Shown here in pieces: positions 36,873-45,854 of a stretch of 64,000 nt of DNA. Made by a program: the position numbers and the translations under genes. The notes under the pieces are model-generated. The model worked only from the letters and a program-made list of their open reading frames with translations, had not been told where the DNA came from and did no database searches. How positions within the stretch are numbered: the stretch's first letter is position 1; each line of letters starts with the position of its first letter. The stretch is from Nocardia aurea (GTDB lineage Bacteria; Actinomycetota; Actinomycetes; Mycobacteriales; Mycobacteriaceae). The stretch is taken from assembly GCF_003123685.1 (NCBI RefSeq), contig NZ_QCYJ01000172.1, positions 232,822 through 296,821 on the forward strand. The letters run 5' to 3'.

Positions 36873-38024
36873 TCAGGAAATGCCGCGGAAGAAGGCGCGG
36901 ATATCGTCCGCGAGCAGGTCCGCCGCCTCCATCGCGGGGAAGTGACCGCCCTCGGTGAATTCGCTCCAGTGGCCGATCGCCTTCCACGGGTCCATCGTGC
37001 GGCGCACGAGCGGATGGGTGTCGAACACGGCCCACCCCGACGGCACGTCGGAGGCCACGACCCAGTCGAGTCCGGCGTGCTCGCCCTCGTAGTAGAACTG
37101 CGCGCTCGACGCGGCGCTGCGGGTGAACCAGTACAGGCTGATGTTGGTGAGGAGTTGGTCGCGGTCGACCGTCTCGTCCGGCGTCCGGTTGTCGCCGCCG
37201 GTCTTGGTCTTGAACTTCTCTGCGATCCACGCGAGCTGACCGACCGGCGAGTCGGTGAGCGCCGCGCCGATCGTGTCGGGACGGTGGTTCTGCATCTCGA
37301 GATACCCGCGATCGGCCGCGTCCGCGGTGCGCGCGGCCGCGAGCTGGGCCATCTCGTCATCGGACAGATCGTCGGGGCAGGGGAGCTTGTCGCCGACGAA
37401 CCCGAGACACCGGGAGTCTGTGCCGATATGCGTGCCGATGACGCGCTCCGGATAGAGCGCCGCGAGGCGCCCGGTGATGCCCGAACCGATATCGGTGCCG
37501 TGGGCCCCGAACCGCGCGTAGCCCAGACGCGTCATGATCTCGGCGTAGGCCTCCGTCGTCCGCGCCAATTCCCAGCCGGTTCCCGAGAGTGGGGTGGAGA
37601 ACCCGAAGCCGGGCAGCGACGGGATGACCACGTGGAACTCGTCGTTCAGTAGCGGGACGAGTCGCTGGTACTCCACGAACGAGCCCGGCCAACCGTGGTT
37701 CAGCATCAGCGGGGTCGCTTCCGGATTCGCCGATCGCGCGTGCACGACGTGGAAGGTCTGGCCGTCGACGACCGTCGTGCACTGGTCGTACTCGTTGAGC
37801 TTGGCCTCCTGCACACGCCAGTCGAAGCCGTCGCGCCAGTATTCGGCGAGTTCCTTCAGGTACACCGGCGGGATGCCCCGGCTGAAGTCGGTGCGGTCGT
37901 CTCGGCCCGGCACGAGAATCGGCCAGCGGGTGCGTACCAGCCGCGCGCGCAGGTCGTCGACGTCGGCCTGCGAGATGTCGATGCGGAAGGGTGTGAGCGC
38001 GTTGTTCTCGGTCATGGCGTCCAC
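36873..38024 (-). CDS. Epoxide hydrolase family protein (EHN domain, alpha/beta-hydrolase)
   Basis: The 383-residue protein has the N-terminal EHN region (FRIDISQADVDDLRARLVRT, then RWP) and an alpha/beta-hydrolase core with the oxyanion motif NHGWPGSF near 110-117 and the nucleophile aspartate in GAHGTDIG, where relatives usually have GGDWG. The catalytic histidine is in EGGHFPAME near the C terminus. It probably hydrolyses an epoxide in the cytoplasm. It is divergent from the WYL regulator gene, 42 bp apart, which likely controls it. Confidence 0.88.
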   Translation of the reverse strand: MDAMTENNALTPFRIDISQADVDDLRARLVRTRWPILVPGRDDRTDFSRGIPPVYLKELAEYWRDGFDWRVQEAKLNEYDQCTTVVDGQTFHVVHARSANPEATPLMLNHGWPGSFVEYQRLVPLLNDEFHVVIPSLPGFGFSTPLSGTGWELARTTEAYAEIMTRLGYARFGAHGTDIGSGITGRLAALYPERVIGTHIGTDSRCLGFVGDKLPCPDDLSDDEMAQLAAARTADAADRGYLEMQNHRPDTIGAALTDSPVGQLAWIAEKFKTKTGGDNRTPDETVDRDQLLTNISLYWFTRSAASSAQFYYEGEHAGLDWVVASDVPSGWAVFDTHPLVRRTMDPWKAIGHWSEFTEGGHFPAMEAADLLADDIRAFFRGIS

Positions 38025-38066
38025 GTTCCCGGGTAATGCGGCAGATCAGCTTCCGCGATTGCTGAA

Positions 38067-39083
38067 ATGATCGAGAACATGTTGGAGACCTCGGCCCGCC
38101 TGCTCGCACTGCTGTCGTTACTCCAGCTCAGGCGCGACTGGACCAGCTCCGAGCTCGCGGACCGGCTCGAGGTGAGCACGAGGACCGTGCGCAGCGACAT
38201 CGGCAAGCTGCGGTCGCTCGGCTATCCCGTGGACGCGCGCCCCGGCGTCGCCGGCGGGTACCGGCTGGCCGCCGGGGCGGCGATGCCCCCGCTGCTGCTC
38301 GATGACGACGAGGCGGTCGCCGTCGCGGTCGGACTGGGCGCGGTCGCGACCCGAAGGCTCGGCGTGGAAGAGACATCGCTCACCGCGCTCGCGAAACTGG
38401 AGCAGGTGCTGCCCTCACGCCTGCGTCGGCGCGTCGAGGCGGTACGCGAGGCGACCAGCGCCGTTCCGGGGGCTGAGCCGCCGCTGGATCTCTCGGTCCT
38501 CGGCGCGGTCGCCGCCGCGATCCGCGGCCACGAACGGCTGCGGTTCGGCTACACCAAGTACGGGGGCGCCGAACGGGCCTGCCACACCGAACCGCAACGG
38601 CTGGTCACCTGGGGGGCGCTCTGGTACCTGCTCGCGTGGGATCTCGACCGTGACGACTGGCGGATCTTTCGTGTCGACCGCATGGTCGCGCACGCACCGA
38701 CGGGTGCGCGGTTCCCGCCGCGCGCGATCCCGGAGGACGATGCCGTCGGGTACGTCGTCGGACGCGTCAGCAAGGCGGCCTGGAAGTACCGCGCCCGCGT
38801 ACTCGTCCACGCTCCCGCCGCCCGGGTCGCCGCGAAGATCCACATCCCGGTCCGTATCGAGGAGGTCGACGAGGCCACGTGCCGCGTCGAGCTGGGGTCC
38901 GACGACCCGGACCGGCTCGCGCTGTGGATGGCACAACTCGACGTCGACATCGAGGTGATCGACGGAGACGAACTCGCGGCGGCGTTCGATCGCCTCGCCA
39001 CGAGGTTCCGCCGCGCGGCCGGTGCTCGGCCGTCGGTCACGCAGCGGGCACGTTCCCACAGACCCGACGGCGCCACCGCGTGA
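38067..39083 (+). CDS. WYL-domain helix-turn-helix regulator
   Basis: A 338-residue regulator with an N-terminal HTH_11-type winged helix (about 8-62, SSELADRLEVSTRTVRSDIG) and a WYL-type ligand domain with a WCX-like C-terminal extension. It starts at ATG 38067, with ATG 38079 as the alternative. In this arrangement it most likely controls the divergent epoxide hydrolase. Confidence 0.88.
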   Translation: MIENMLETSARLLALLSLLQLRRDWTSSELADRLEVSTRTVRSDIGKLRSLGYPVDARPGVAGGYRLAAGAAMPPLLLDDDEAVAVAVGLGAVATRRLGVEETSLTALAKLEQVLPSRLRRRVEAVREATSAVPGAEPPLDLSVLGAVAAAIRGHERLRFGYTKYGGAERACHTEPQRLVTWGALWYLLAWDLDRDDWRIFRVDRMVAHAPTGARFPPRAIPEDDAVGYVVGRVSKAAWKYRARVLVHAPAARVAAKIHIPVRIEEVDEATCRVELGSDDPDRLALWMAQLDVDIEVIDGDELAAAFDRLATRFRRAAGARPSVTQRARSHRPDGATA

Positions 39084-39091
39084 CAGTGGAA

Positions 39092-39532
39092 TCAGGTCAG
39101 ATCGGCGTTCCCGTCGATGATCTTGAGGTGGTAGTGGAAGCGGTCGACGCGCCAACCGGCGGCGGTACGTTCCGCGCCGATGACGTAGCTACCGACGAAA
39201 GTGCGGGTCGCACCGTTGGCCGCGTCGTTCTTGACGTGGACCGCGATGGCGTCGGCGTGGACCGCGGCTGTGTCGCCGTCCAGGTCGACCAGATAGTTCC
39301 CGGCCTGGTGGTGGACTTCGTCCAGATCGCTCAAACCGGTGCGCCAGTCGCCGACGATATCGGCGGCGGGGCGGACGGCGACATCGCCACCGAAGCCGCC
39401 GTCGAAATCCACGGTCGCGGTGAACACCTCGGTGAGGAGTTCGTCCCAGCGCTTCTGATCGGTGTAGACGAACATACGGGTGACGACCTCGATGATCGCG
39501 AAACGATCTGCGAGGTAGGAGGTTTCGGACAT
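39092..39532 (-). CDS. SnoaL-like (NTF2 superfamily) protein
   Basis: A 146-residue cone-fold protein of the SnoaL_4 type: the start DRFAIIEVVTRMFVYTDQKR and the end GWRVDRFHYHLKIIDG match the family. Such proteins act as small cyclases, isomerases or dehydratases, or simply bind ligands. It is convergent with the WYL regulator gene (8 bp gap). No specific role can be given. Confidence 0.82.
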   Translation of the reverse strand: MSETSYLADRFAIIEVVTRMFVYTDQKRWDELLTEVFTATVDFDGGFGGDVAVRPAADIVGDWRTGLSDLDEVHHQAGNYLVDLDGDTAAVHADAIAVHVKNDAANGATRTFVGSYVIGAERTAAGWRVDRFHYHLKIIDGNADLT

Positions 39533-39628
39533 GCGTCGACCCTACTCACCGCTCCCGCCGCCGCGCACGCGCTTTTTCCCGCTGGGCGCCGGGCGAGGCG
39601 CGGGAGCCGGTCGTAGGCTGGCAGTGCT

Positions 39629-40810
39629 ATGACTCGACGTGCTCCCGATTCCTGCCCCGGTGTCCTGCGGTTACATCAGGCCGCCGACGGACCCCTCGCC
39701 CGGATAAGGCTGCCGGGCGGCAGGCTGGAGCCGGACCAGTTGGCCGATCTGGCCGCGATCAGCGTCGATCTCGCCGACGGGAATATCGAACTGACCTCGC
39801 GCGGCAATCTGCAATTACGGCAGGTGGGTGACGCGGTCGCGCTGACCGATCGGCTCGCCGCCGCCGGACTGCTGCCGAGCCGCTCCCACGAGCGGGTACG
39901 CAATATCGTCGCGTCCCCGTTGTCGGGTCGGCTCGGCGGACTGGCCGACGTGCGCGATCGAGCGATCGCGCTCGACGAAGGTCTGCGCGCGACGGCGCGG
40001 CTGGCCGATCTGCCCGGACGGGTGCTGTTCACCCTCGACGACGGACGCGGCGATGTGAGCGGACTGGCGGGCGATATCGGCGTGCACGCGGTGGGCGCCG
40101 AGGAATTCGCGCTGGTCCTCGCCGGGGCCGACAGCGGTATCCGGGTCGGCGCGACGCATGCCGTCGATCTCGTGCTCGCGGCGGCCGAGGGATTCCTCGA
40201 CCTGGATTCGGGGCAGTGGCGGCTGCGCGACATCGAGGACGGCGCGGCCCGCGTCATCGAGCACCTGGGCCTCACACCCGGCGACGAACGCCTGGAATTC
40301 GTCGCGTCCCAGGATATTCCGATCGGCTGGCTGGATCAGGACGACGGCGCGGTGGCACTCGGCGCCGGTGTGCGGTTGGGGACGCTGCCCGCGCGGGTCG
40401 CTGAATTCCTCGCCGCGGTACAGCGCCCGATCTACGTCACGCCGTGGCGCAGTCTGGTCGTGGTCGATCTGGAGGAGTGGGCCGCCGAGCAGGTCGTGCG
40501 GGTGCTCGCGCCGATGGGGCTGATCTTCGACGCGGACTCGCCCTGGCTGCGCGTGAGCGCCTGCGCCGGGCAACCGGGGTGCGCGAAATCGCGCACCGAT
40601 GTGCGCGCCGACGCGGCCGCGGCCGTCGAATCCGGACGGGTACTGCCCACCCGCGCCGACGCGGGCACGCCACCGGCCGATCCGGTGCAGGCCGCGATGG
40701 TCGTGGCGGGCGGACGCCAGCACTGGTCGGGCTGCGAACGTCGGTGCGGACGGCCGCCGGGCGCGGTCACCGAGATCACCGCGATGCCGGACGGCTACCG
40801 GGTCGACTGA
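39629..40810 (+). CDS. cobG: Precorrin-3B synthase
   Basis: CobG carries out the oxygen-dependent ring contraction preparation (precorrin-3A to precorrin-3B) of aerobic cobalamin synthesis. The 393-residue protein resembles a nitrite/sulfite reductase hemoprotein half and keeps the four 4Fe-4S cysteines: two in SACAGQPGC and two in SGCERRCG. The start ATG 39629 is 11 bases past a -10-like TAGGCT (39613-39618), so the leader is very short. No cobalamin riboswitch precedes it. Confidence 0.94.
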   Translation: MTRRAPDSCPGVLRLHQAADGPLARIRLPGGRLEPDQLADLAAISVDLADGNIELTSRGNLQLRQVGDAVALTDRLAAAGLLPSRSHERVRNIVASPLSGRLGGLADVRDRAIALDEGLRATARLADLPGRVLFTLDDGRGDVSGLAGDIGVHAVGAEEFALVLAGADSGIRVGATHAVDLVLAAAEGFLDLDSGQWRLRDIEDGAARVIEHLGLTPGDERLEFVASQDIPIGWLDQDDGAVALGAGVRLGTLPARVAEFLAAVQRPIYVTPWRSLVVVDLEEWAAEQVVRVLAPMGLIFDADSPWLRVSACAGQPGCAKSRTDVRADAAAAVESGRVLPTRADAGTPPADPVQAAMVVAGGRQHWSGCERRCGRPPGAVTEITAMPDGYRVD

Positions 40811-40816
40811 GCGACG

Positions 40817-41665
40817 CTAATGCAGTTCCAGGGTGCAGCATTTCACGCCGCCGCCCGCTTTGAGCAGTTCCGACATATCGATGCCGACCGGGTTGTAGCC
40901 CTGCGCGCGTAACGCCTCACCGAGACCGTGCGCGCGGGCGGCGATGAACACGTTGAATCCGTCCGACACCCCGTTCAGCCCGAGCACCATCGCGTCATCG
41001 TCGTCGGCGAGGACGGCATCGGGATACAGCGCGGCCAGGATGTCGCGACTGTCGGCGCTGAACGCCTCGGGGAAGTAGGCGACATTGTCCTCGTCCAGCA
41101 CCATCAGGGCGGTGTCGAGATGATAGAAGCGCGGGTCGACCAGTTCGAGCGAGACCACCGGGCGACCGAAATAGCGCTCCACCTCGCGGTGGGCGGCGGG
41201 CGAACTGCGGAATCCGGTGGCGGCCAGGATGCGACGGCCGACTCGGAGGAAATCTCCCTCGCCCTCGTTCACCTCGGTGGCCGCGACGAGCTCGCGGAAT
41301 CCGCGCCGGGCGAACCACTCGTGGTAGGCGGGGCCCTCCGCCGCGCGTTCGGGATGGGTGAAGCGCGCCGACATGGCCCGCCCGCCGATGACCACACCGC
41401 TGTTGGCGGCGAAGACCATATCCGGCAGGCCCGGCACACCCGGCACGACCTCGATGCGGTGGCCGTGGCGCTCGAATGCCACGCGTAACGCCTCCCACTG
41501 GGACAGCGCGAGCGATCGATCGACCGGTCGGGCCGGATCCATCCAGGGGTTGATCGAATACGAAACCCCGAAATGATCGGGGCGGCACATCACGAACCGT
41601 CGCGGTGTCGACTGCCGCCGGACCGGATCGGACTCCGACGTGGGCATGGTGGCTACAGAGGTCAA
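40817..41665 (-). CDS. Dimethylarginine dimethylaminohydrolase-like protein (amidinotransferase fold)
   Basis: The protein belongs to the DDAH/arginine deiminase superfamily: MCRPDHFGVSYSINPWMD at the start, the EGEGDFLR segment, FYHLDTALMVLD with the catalytic His, and a C-terminal GGGVKCCTLELH with the catalytic Cys. The product would be citrulline or ornithine from a guanidino compound. Start choice: TTG 41665 has GGGAG five bases upstream; ATG 41647 lacks a site. A divergent Lrp-type gene makes the same pair as Rv2323c/Rv2324 in M. tuberculosis. Confidence 0.88.
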   Translation of the reverse strand: MTSVATMPTSESDPVRRQSTPRRFVMCRPDHFGVSYSINPWMDPARPVDRSLALSQWEALRVAFERHGHRIEVVPGVPGLPDMVFAANSGVVIGGRAMSARFTHPERAAEGPAYHEWFARRGFRELVAATEVNEGEGDFLRVGRRILAATGFRSSPAAHREVERYFGRPVVSLELVDPRFYHLDTALMVLDEDNVAYFPEAFSADSRDILAALYPDAVLADDDDAMVLGLNGVSDGFNVFIAARAHGLGEALRAQGYNPVGIDMSELLKAGGGVKCCTLELH

Positions 41666-41720
41666 CGTGGCTCCCGAGGTAGTCGCGAATCGTTCCACTG
41701 CCACGACGATAATTCGCCTA

Positions 41721-41781
41721 TCATTGCGCCAGAAATAGCAATTCATTGCGCAGTCGACGGTAATTACAGCGAATCATTGCG
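41721..41781. promoter_or_regulatory. Triple TCATTGCG repeats between DDAH-like and lrp genes
   Basis: TCATTGCG(C) occurs at 41721-41729, 41743-41751 and 41774-41781, spaced 22 and 31 bp, close to two and three helical turns. Such phased repeats suit cooperative binding of the Lrp octamer. Confidence 0.7.
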
Positions 41782-41801
41782 TGGCGCGAGGAGAATGTGA
41801 C

Positions 41802-42239
41802 ATGGACGACATCGATCGCCGGATTCTGGGTCACCTGCTGCGTTCGGCGCGCGCCTCGTACCAGGAGATCGGTTCCGGCGTCGGATTGTCGGCTCCCGCG
41901 GTGAAGCGCCGGGTGGATCGCATGGTCTCGAGCGGGCAGATCACCGGATTCACCGCGCTGGTCAATCCCGCCGCGCTCGGCTGGACCACCGAGGCCTACG
42001 TCGAGGTCTACTACCGCGACAACATCACCCCGGCCGAACTGCGCCGCAGTCTGGAACCGATCCCGCAGGTGGTCGGCGTCTGGACGATCGCGGGCGAGGC
42101 CGACGCCCTGGTGCACGTGATGGCCACCGATATGGCCGAAATCGAATCGACCGTCGAGCGGATCCGTGAGAACACCCGGGTCGGTCGCACCCGCAGTTCC
42201 CTGGTGATGTCGCGCATCCTGGAACGTCCGCGCACGTGA
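41802..42239 (+). CDS. Lrp/AsnC family regulator
   Basis: A 145-residue feast/famine regulator: AsnC helix-turn-helix at about 4-50 (RILGHLLRSARASYQEIGSG) and the RAM ligand domain after it. I chose ATG 41802, with GGAG upstream; a longer frame from 41781 adds seven unlikely residues. It is probably responsive to arginine or ornithine and likely binds the phased repeats upstream. Confidence 0.92.
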   Translation: MDDIDRRILGHLLRSARASYQEIGSGVGLSAPAVKRRVDRMVSSGQITGFTALVNPAALGWTTEAYVEVYYRDNITPAELRRSLEPIPQVVGVWTIAGEADALVHVMATDMAEIESTVERIRENTRVGRTRSSLVMSRILERPRT

Positions 42240-42290
42240 AGCGGTACCCGGGCGTGATCGTGCTCGCACAGTCCTCCTAATGTGGTGCCC

Positions 42291-42926
42291 ATGTCCGACG
42301 TGCGTGCCGATTACCTCACCGACGGGGCCGAGATCTATCGGCGCTCGTTCGCGACGATCCGCGACGAGGCCGATCTGGCGCGCTTTCCCTCGGATGTGTC
42401 GCAGGTCGTGGTGCGGATGATCCACGGGTGCGGACAGGTCGATCTGGCCGATGACATCGCCTTCTCCCCCGGTGTCGTCGCCGCGGCGCGGGCCGCGCTG
42501 CGCGCCGGGGCGCCGATCCTGTGCGACGCCAATATGGTTGCCTCCGGCGTCACCCGTAAACGTCTGCCCGCCGACAACGAGGTCATCTGCACCCTCGCCG
42601 ATCCCCGGGTGCCCGAACTCGCCGCGAATATGGCCAACACCCGCTCGGCGGCGGCGCTCGAACTCTGGGGCGAGCGGCTCGGCGGCGCGGTCGTCGCCAT
42701 CGGCAACGCGCCGACGGCGCTGTTCCACCTGCTCGACATGCTCGACGCGGGCGCCCCGCGACCGGCCGCCGTGCTCGGCATCCCGGTCGGGTTCATCGGC
42801 GCGGCCGAATCCAAGGACGCGCTGATCGATTTCGGCGGTATCGAGTATCTGACCGTCCGGGGCAGGCGTGGCGGCAGCGCCATCACCGCGTCGGCGCTGA
42901 ATGCGATTGCGAGCGAACAAGAATGA
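42291..42926 (+). CDS. cobH: Precorrin-8X methylmutase
   Basis: CobH moves the C11 methyl group to C12, giving hydrogenobyrinate. The protein of about 211 residues has the catalytic histidine in VVRMIHGCGQ near position 43 and the family segments LCDANMVASGV and GNAPTALFHLL. ATG 42291 is chosen; GTG 42282 is in frame. Its end overlaps the start of cobIJ by 4 bp, so the two are translationally coupled. Confidence 0.95.
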   Translation: MSDVRADYLTDGAEIYRRSFATIRDEADLARFPSDVSQVVVRMIHGCGQVDLADDIAFSPGVVAAARAALRAGAPILCDANMVASGVTRKRLPADNEVICTLADPRVPELAANMANTRSAAALELWGERLGGAVVAIGNAPTALFHLLDMLDAGAPRPAAVLGIPVGFIGAAESKDALIDFGGIEYLTVRGRRGGSAITASALNAIASEQE

Positions 42927-44494
42927 CCGAGATCAGCGCACCCGGCAAGCTGTGGGGTGTCGGGCTCGGCCCCGGCGATCCGGAACTGGTGACCGTCAAG
43001 GCCGCCAGGGTGATCGAATCCGCCGATGTGATCGCCTTCCACAGCGCCAAGCACGGCCGCAGCATCTCCCGCGGTATCGCCGCGCCGTACATGCGCGCGG
43101 GCCAGCTCGAGGAACATCTGGTCTACCCGGTGACCACCGAGACCACCGATCACCCCGGCGGGTACCAGGGCGCGATCGACGAGTTCTACGAACAGGCCGC
43201 CGAGCGCCTCGCGGCGCATCTGGCCGCCGGTCGTTCCGTCGCGCTGCTCGCCGCCGGTGATCCGCTGTTCTACAGCTCGTACATGCATATGCATCGCAGG
43301 CTCGCCGACCGCTTCGAGGCCGAGATCATCCCCGGTATCACTTCGGTGAGCGCGGCGTCGGCGGCGCTGGGCACCCCGCTGGTGGAAGGCGAGCAGGTGC
43401 TCACGGTGCTGCCGGGGACCATGCCGACCGACGAACTGACCCGCAGGCTCCGCGACACCGAGGCCGCCGCCATCATGAAACTCGGCCGCACCTACCCCGG
43501 TGTGCGCAAGGCGCTCGCGGATTCGGGACGGCTCGACGACGCCTACTACGTGGAGCGCGCGAGCAGCACCCGTCAGCGCGTATTGCGTGCCGCCGACGTG
43601 GACGACGCCGATGTCCCGTACTTCTCCATCACCCTGGTCCCCGGCCCCCGGCCCACCACCCCGCTGCCGCGCGCGATCGCGCGGGCCGCGACCCAGCACG
43701 CGGTCGTCGAGTCACCATCGACCGCCGACGACTCCGTGACGCCGAGCGCCACGGGTGAGGTCGTCGTCGTCGGGCTCGGTCCGGGTTCGGCGGAGTGGAC
43801 GACCCCCGAGGTGCGGCACGCGCTCGACGAGGCCACCGATCTCGTCGGCTACACCACCTATATCGACCGGGTGCCGGTGCGCCCCGGCCAGCGCAGGCAC
43901 GCCAGCGACAATCGCGTGGAATCCGAAAGAGCCGCCATGGCACTGGATCTCGCCCGCAAGGGTGCGCGCGTCGCGGTGGTCTCCTCGGGCGATCCCGGGG
44001 TTTTCGCGATGGCCGCCGCCGTGTTGGAGGAATCGGCCGACCCGCAGTGGGAAGGGGTCGCGGTGCGCGTCCTGCCCGGCCTCACCGCCGCGAACGCGGT
44101 CGCCAGCCGGGTCGGCGCGCCGCTGGGACACGACTACGCCATGATCTCGCTCTCGGACCGGCTCAAGCCGTGGGAGGTTGTCGCCCAGCGCCTTTCGGCC
44201 GTCGCCGCGGCGGATATGGCGATCGCGATCTACAATCCGGCCTCGTCGCAGCGCACCTGGCAGGTCGCCGCCATGCGCGAATTGCTGCTCGAACATCGCA
44301 AACCGGATACCCCGGTGGTGCTCGGACGCGATGTCGGCGGACCGACCGAATCGGTGCGGGTCGTCACCCTCGACGAACTCGATCCCGCCGAGGTGGACAT
44401 GCGGACGTTGCTGATCATCGGTTCCTCGACCACCGCGTCCTTCGACACCGACGCCGGGCCGCGGGTCTACACGTCGCGCCGATACACGCGCTGA
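42923..44494 (+). CDS. cobIJ: Fused precorrin-2 C20- and precorrin-3B C17-methyltransferase
   Basis: The 523-residue protein is two SAM-dependent tetrapyrrole methylases in one chain. The CobI half (about 10-245) has GVGLGPGDPELVTVKAAR and LLAAGDPLFYSSYMHM. A 30-residue linker leads to the CobJ half (about 276-520) with VVVGLGPGSAEWTTPE and VVSSGDPGVFAMA. The same fusion occurs in M. tuberculosis. The two reactions are two steps apart (CobI, CobG, CobJ), so the fusion may help channel unstable intermediates; that is inference. Confidence 0.95.
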   Translation: MTEISAPGKLWGVGLGPGDPELVTVKAARVIESADVIAFHSAKHGRSISRGIAAPYMRAGQLEEHLVYPVTTETTDHPGGYQGAIDEFYEQAAERLAAHLAAGRSVALLAAGDPLFYSSYMHMHRRLADRFEAEIIPGITSVSAASAALGTPLVEGEQVLTVLPGTMPTDELTRRLRDTEAAAIMKLGRTYPGVRKALADSGRLDDAYYVERASSTRQRVLRAADVDDADVPYFSITLVPGPRPTTPLPRAIARAATQHAVVESPSTADDSVTPSATGEVVVVGLGPGSAEWTTPEVRHALDEATDLVGYTTYIDRVPVRPGQRRHASDNRVESERAAMALDLARKGARVAVVSSGDPGVFAMAAAVLEESADPQWEGVAVRVLPGLTAANAVASRVGAPLGHDYAMISLSDRLKPWEVVAQRLSAVAAADMAIAIYNPASSQRTWQVAAMRELLLEHRKPDTPVVLGRDVGGPTESVRVVTLDELDPAEVDMRTLLIIGSSTTASFDTDAGPRVYTSRRYTR

Positions 44495-44526
44495 CGGGCT
44501 CGCTTCGTCTCGCGGGGCCGATCGGC

Positions 44527-44544
44527 TAACATTCCACTATGGAA
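44527..44544 (+). promoter_or_regulatory. -10 element and palindrome at the PadR start codon
   Basis: TAACAT (44527-44532) lies 6 bases before ATG 44539, fitting a leaderless transcript. TTCCACTATGGAA (44532-44544), with perfect 5-bp arms, spans the start codon and would place an autoregulator on the transcription start. Confidence 0.6.
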
Positions 44545-45108
44545 CGTGAGGATGTAGCGAACGAGACCCGGTCGACCGAGCGCCGCAAATCCCTGAATTC
44601 CACGGCGGCGTCGCTGCTCGGGTTCCTGCACGAGGGTCCGATGTCGGGCTGGGATCTGGTGACGATCGCCCAGGAGCGCATCGGCGATTTCTGGACCATC
44701 ACCCAGAGCCAGGTCTACCGCGAACTGGCCGCGATGGACGGCGAGGGCCTGGTCGAGAAGGGACAGGCGGGTGCGCGTGACCGAACGCCCTACCGGATCA
44801 CCGACGCGGGCCGCGCGGCCTTCCGCGAATGGATCGGCCGCGACCCCGGCAGCGAGACCATCCGGGTGCCGCTGCTGCTGACGCTGTCCTTCGGCGAACA
44901 TCTCAATCCGCACCATCTCGACCGGATCATCACCGCCAATCGCACCATCCACCACACGCGGCTGGATCGATACCGGGACCAAGAACCCGCCGACCTCACC
45001 CCGCACCAGCGGGCCACCCTGGAATTCGGCATCGGTTACGAGACCGCCGTACTCGAATGGTTCGAGCGACTTCCCGACCTGCTCGGCGTTCAGCGGGCGG
45101 AATCCTGA
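44539..45108 (+). CDS. PadR family transcriptional regulator (leaderless)
   Basis: The 189-residue protein has a PadR winged helix after a 22-residue polar N-terminal tail (ASLLGFLHEGPMSGWDLVTI and QSQVYRELAAMDGEGLVEK) and a Vir-like C-terminal helical domain. There is no ribosome binding site; a -10 element sits right before the ATG. It lies between cobIJ and cobK, whose stop overlaps its 3' end by 19 bp. A role in cobalamin control is possible but unproven. Confidence 0.88.
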   Translation: MEREDVANETRSTERRKSLNSTAASLLGFLHEGPMSGWDLVTIAQERIGDFWTITQSQVYRELAAMDGEGLVEKGQAGARDRTPYRITDAGRAAFREWIGRDPGSETIRVPLLLTLSFGEHLNPHHLDRIITANRTIHHTRLDRYRDQEPADLTPHQRATLEFGIGYETAVLEWFERLPDLLGVQRAES

Positions 45109-45854
45109 TCGGACCGAATCGCCGTACGCAGCAACCATTCCCGCGCCTGCTCGGCGGTTTCCACCGCGGTGACGCCCTCGGGCAGCGCGGGCCGGTCGAC
45201 GACGACGACGGGCAGTCCGGCTGCGCGGGCCGCCACGAGTTTCGCCTCGGTCTGATCGCCGCCGCTGTCCTTGGTCACCAGTACGTCGATCCGTCGGTCC
45301 GACAGCAGCGCGATCTCGTCGTCCACCGCGAAAGGTCCACGGGTCAGCAGTAATTCGTGCTTCGGCGGCAGCGCGCCGTCCGGCGGGTCGATGGCGCGGA
45401 TCAAGAACCACTGCCGGGTCAGACCCCCGAACGCGCCGACGCCCTGGCGGCCGATGGTCAGGAAGACCCGGTCGCCGAATTCGGTCAGGGCTCGAGCGGC
45501 GGCGTCGAGGTCGGCGACCCTGGTCCAGCGGTCACCCGGTTGTTCGCTCCACGCGGGCCGCAGTATCCGCAACAGCGGGATGCCCAGCGCCGCGGTGGCC
45601 ACCGCGGTGTTCGCGCCGATTCTCGCGGCGAAGGGATGGGTCGCGTTGACGACGGCGCCGATATCCTCGGCCGCCAGCCAGTCGCGAAGTTTCTCGGTGC
45701 CGCCGAAACCGCCGATCCGCACCTGCCCCTCGGGCAGATGCGGATCGCGCACGCGACCGGCGAGCGAGGAGACGATCTCCAATCCCCGCTCACCGGACGT
45801 CGCTGCGGCGAGTTCCCTGGCTTCCTGGGAACCGCCCAGAATCAGAACCCTCAG
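45090..45854 (-). CDS. cobK: Precorrin-6A reductase
   Basis: CobK reduces precorrin-6A to dihydroprecorrin-6 with NADPH. The protein of about 254 residues has the N-terminal LRVLILGGSQEARELA, VNATHPFA, and C-terminal LVTKDSGGDQTEAKL, all typical. No ATG, GTG or TTG lies near the expected start. The best candidate is CTG 45854, which overlaps the TGA of the upstream gene as CTGA, so translation probably restarts there. Canonical starts exist only far upstream, in the wrong frame of the secreted-protein gene, or downstream inside the cofactor domain. Confidence 0.9.
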   Translation of the reverse strand: MRVLILGGSQEARELAAATSGERGLEIVSSLAGRVRDPHLPEGQVRIGGFGGTEKLRDWLAAEDIGAVVNATHPFAARIGANTAVATAALGIPLLRILRPAWSEQPGDRWTRVADLDAAARALTEFGDRVFLTIGRQGVGAFGGLTRQWFLIRAIDPPDGALPPKHELLLTRGPFAVDDEIALLSDRRIDVLVTKDSGGDQTEAKLVAARAAGLPVVVVDRPALPEGVTAVETAEQAREWLLRTAIRSDQDSAR

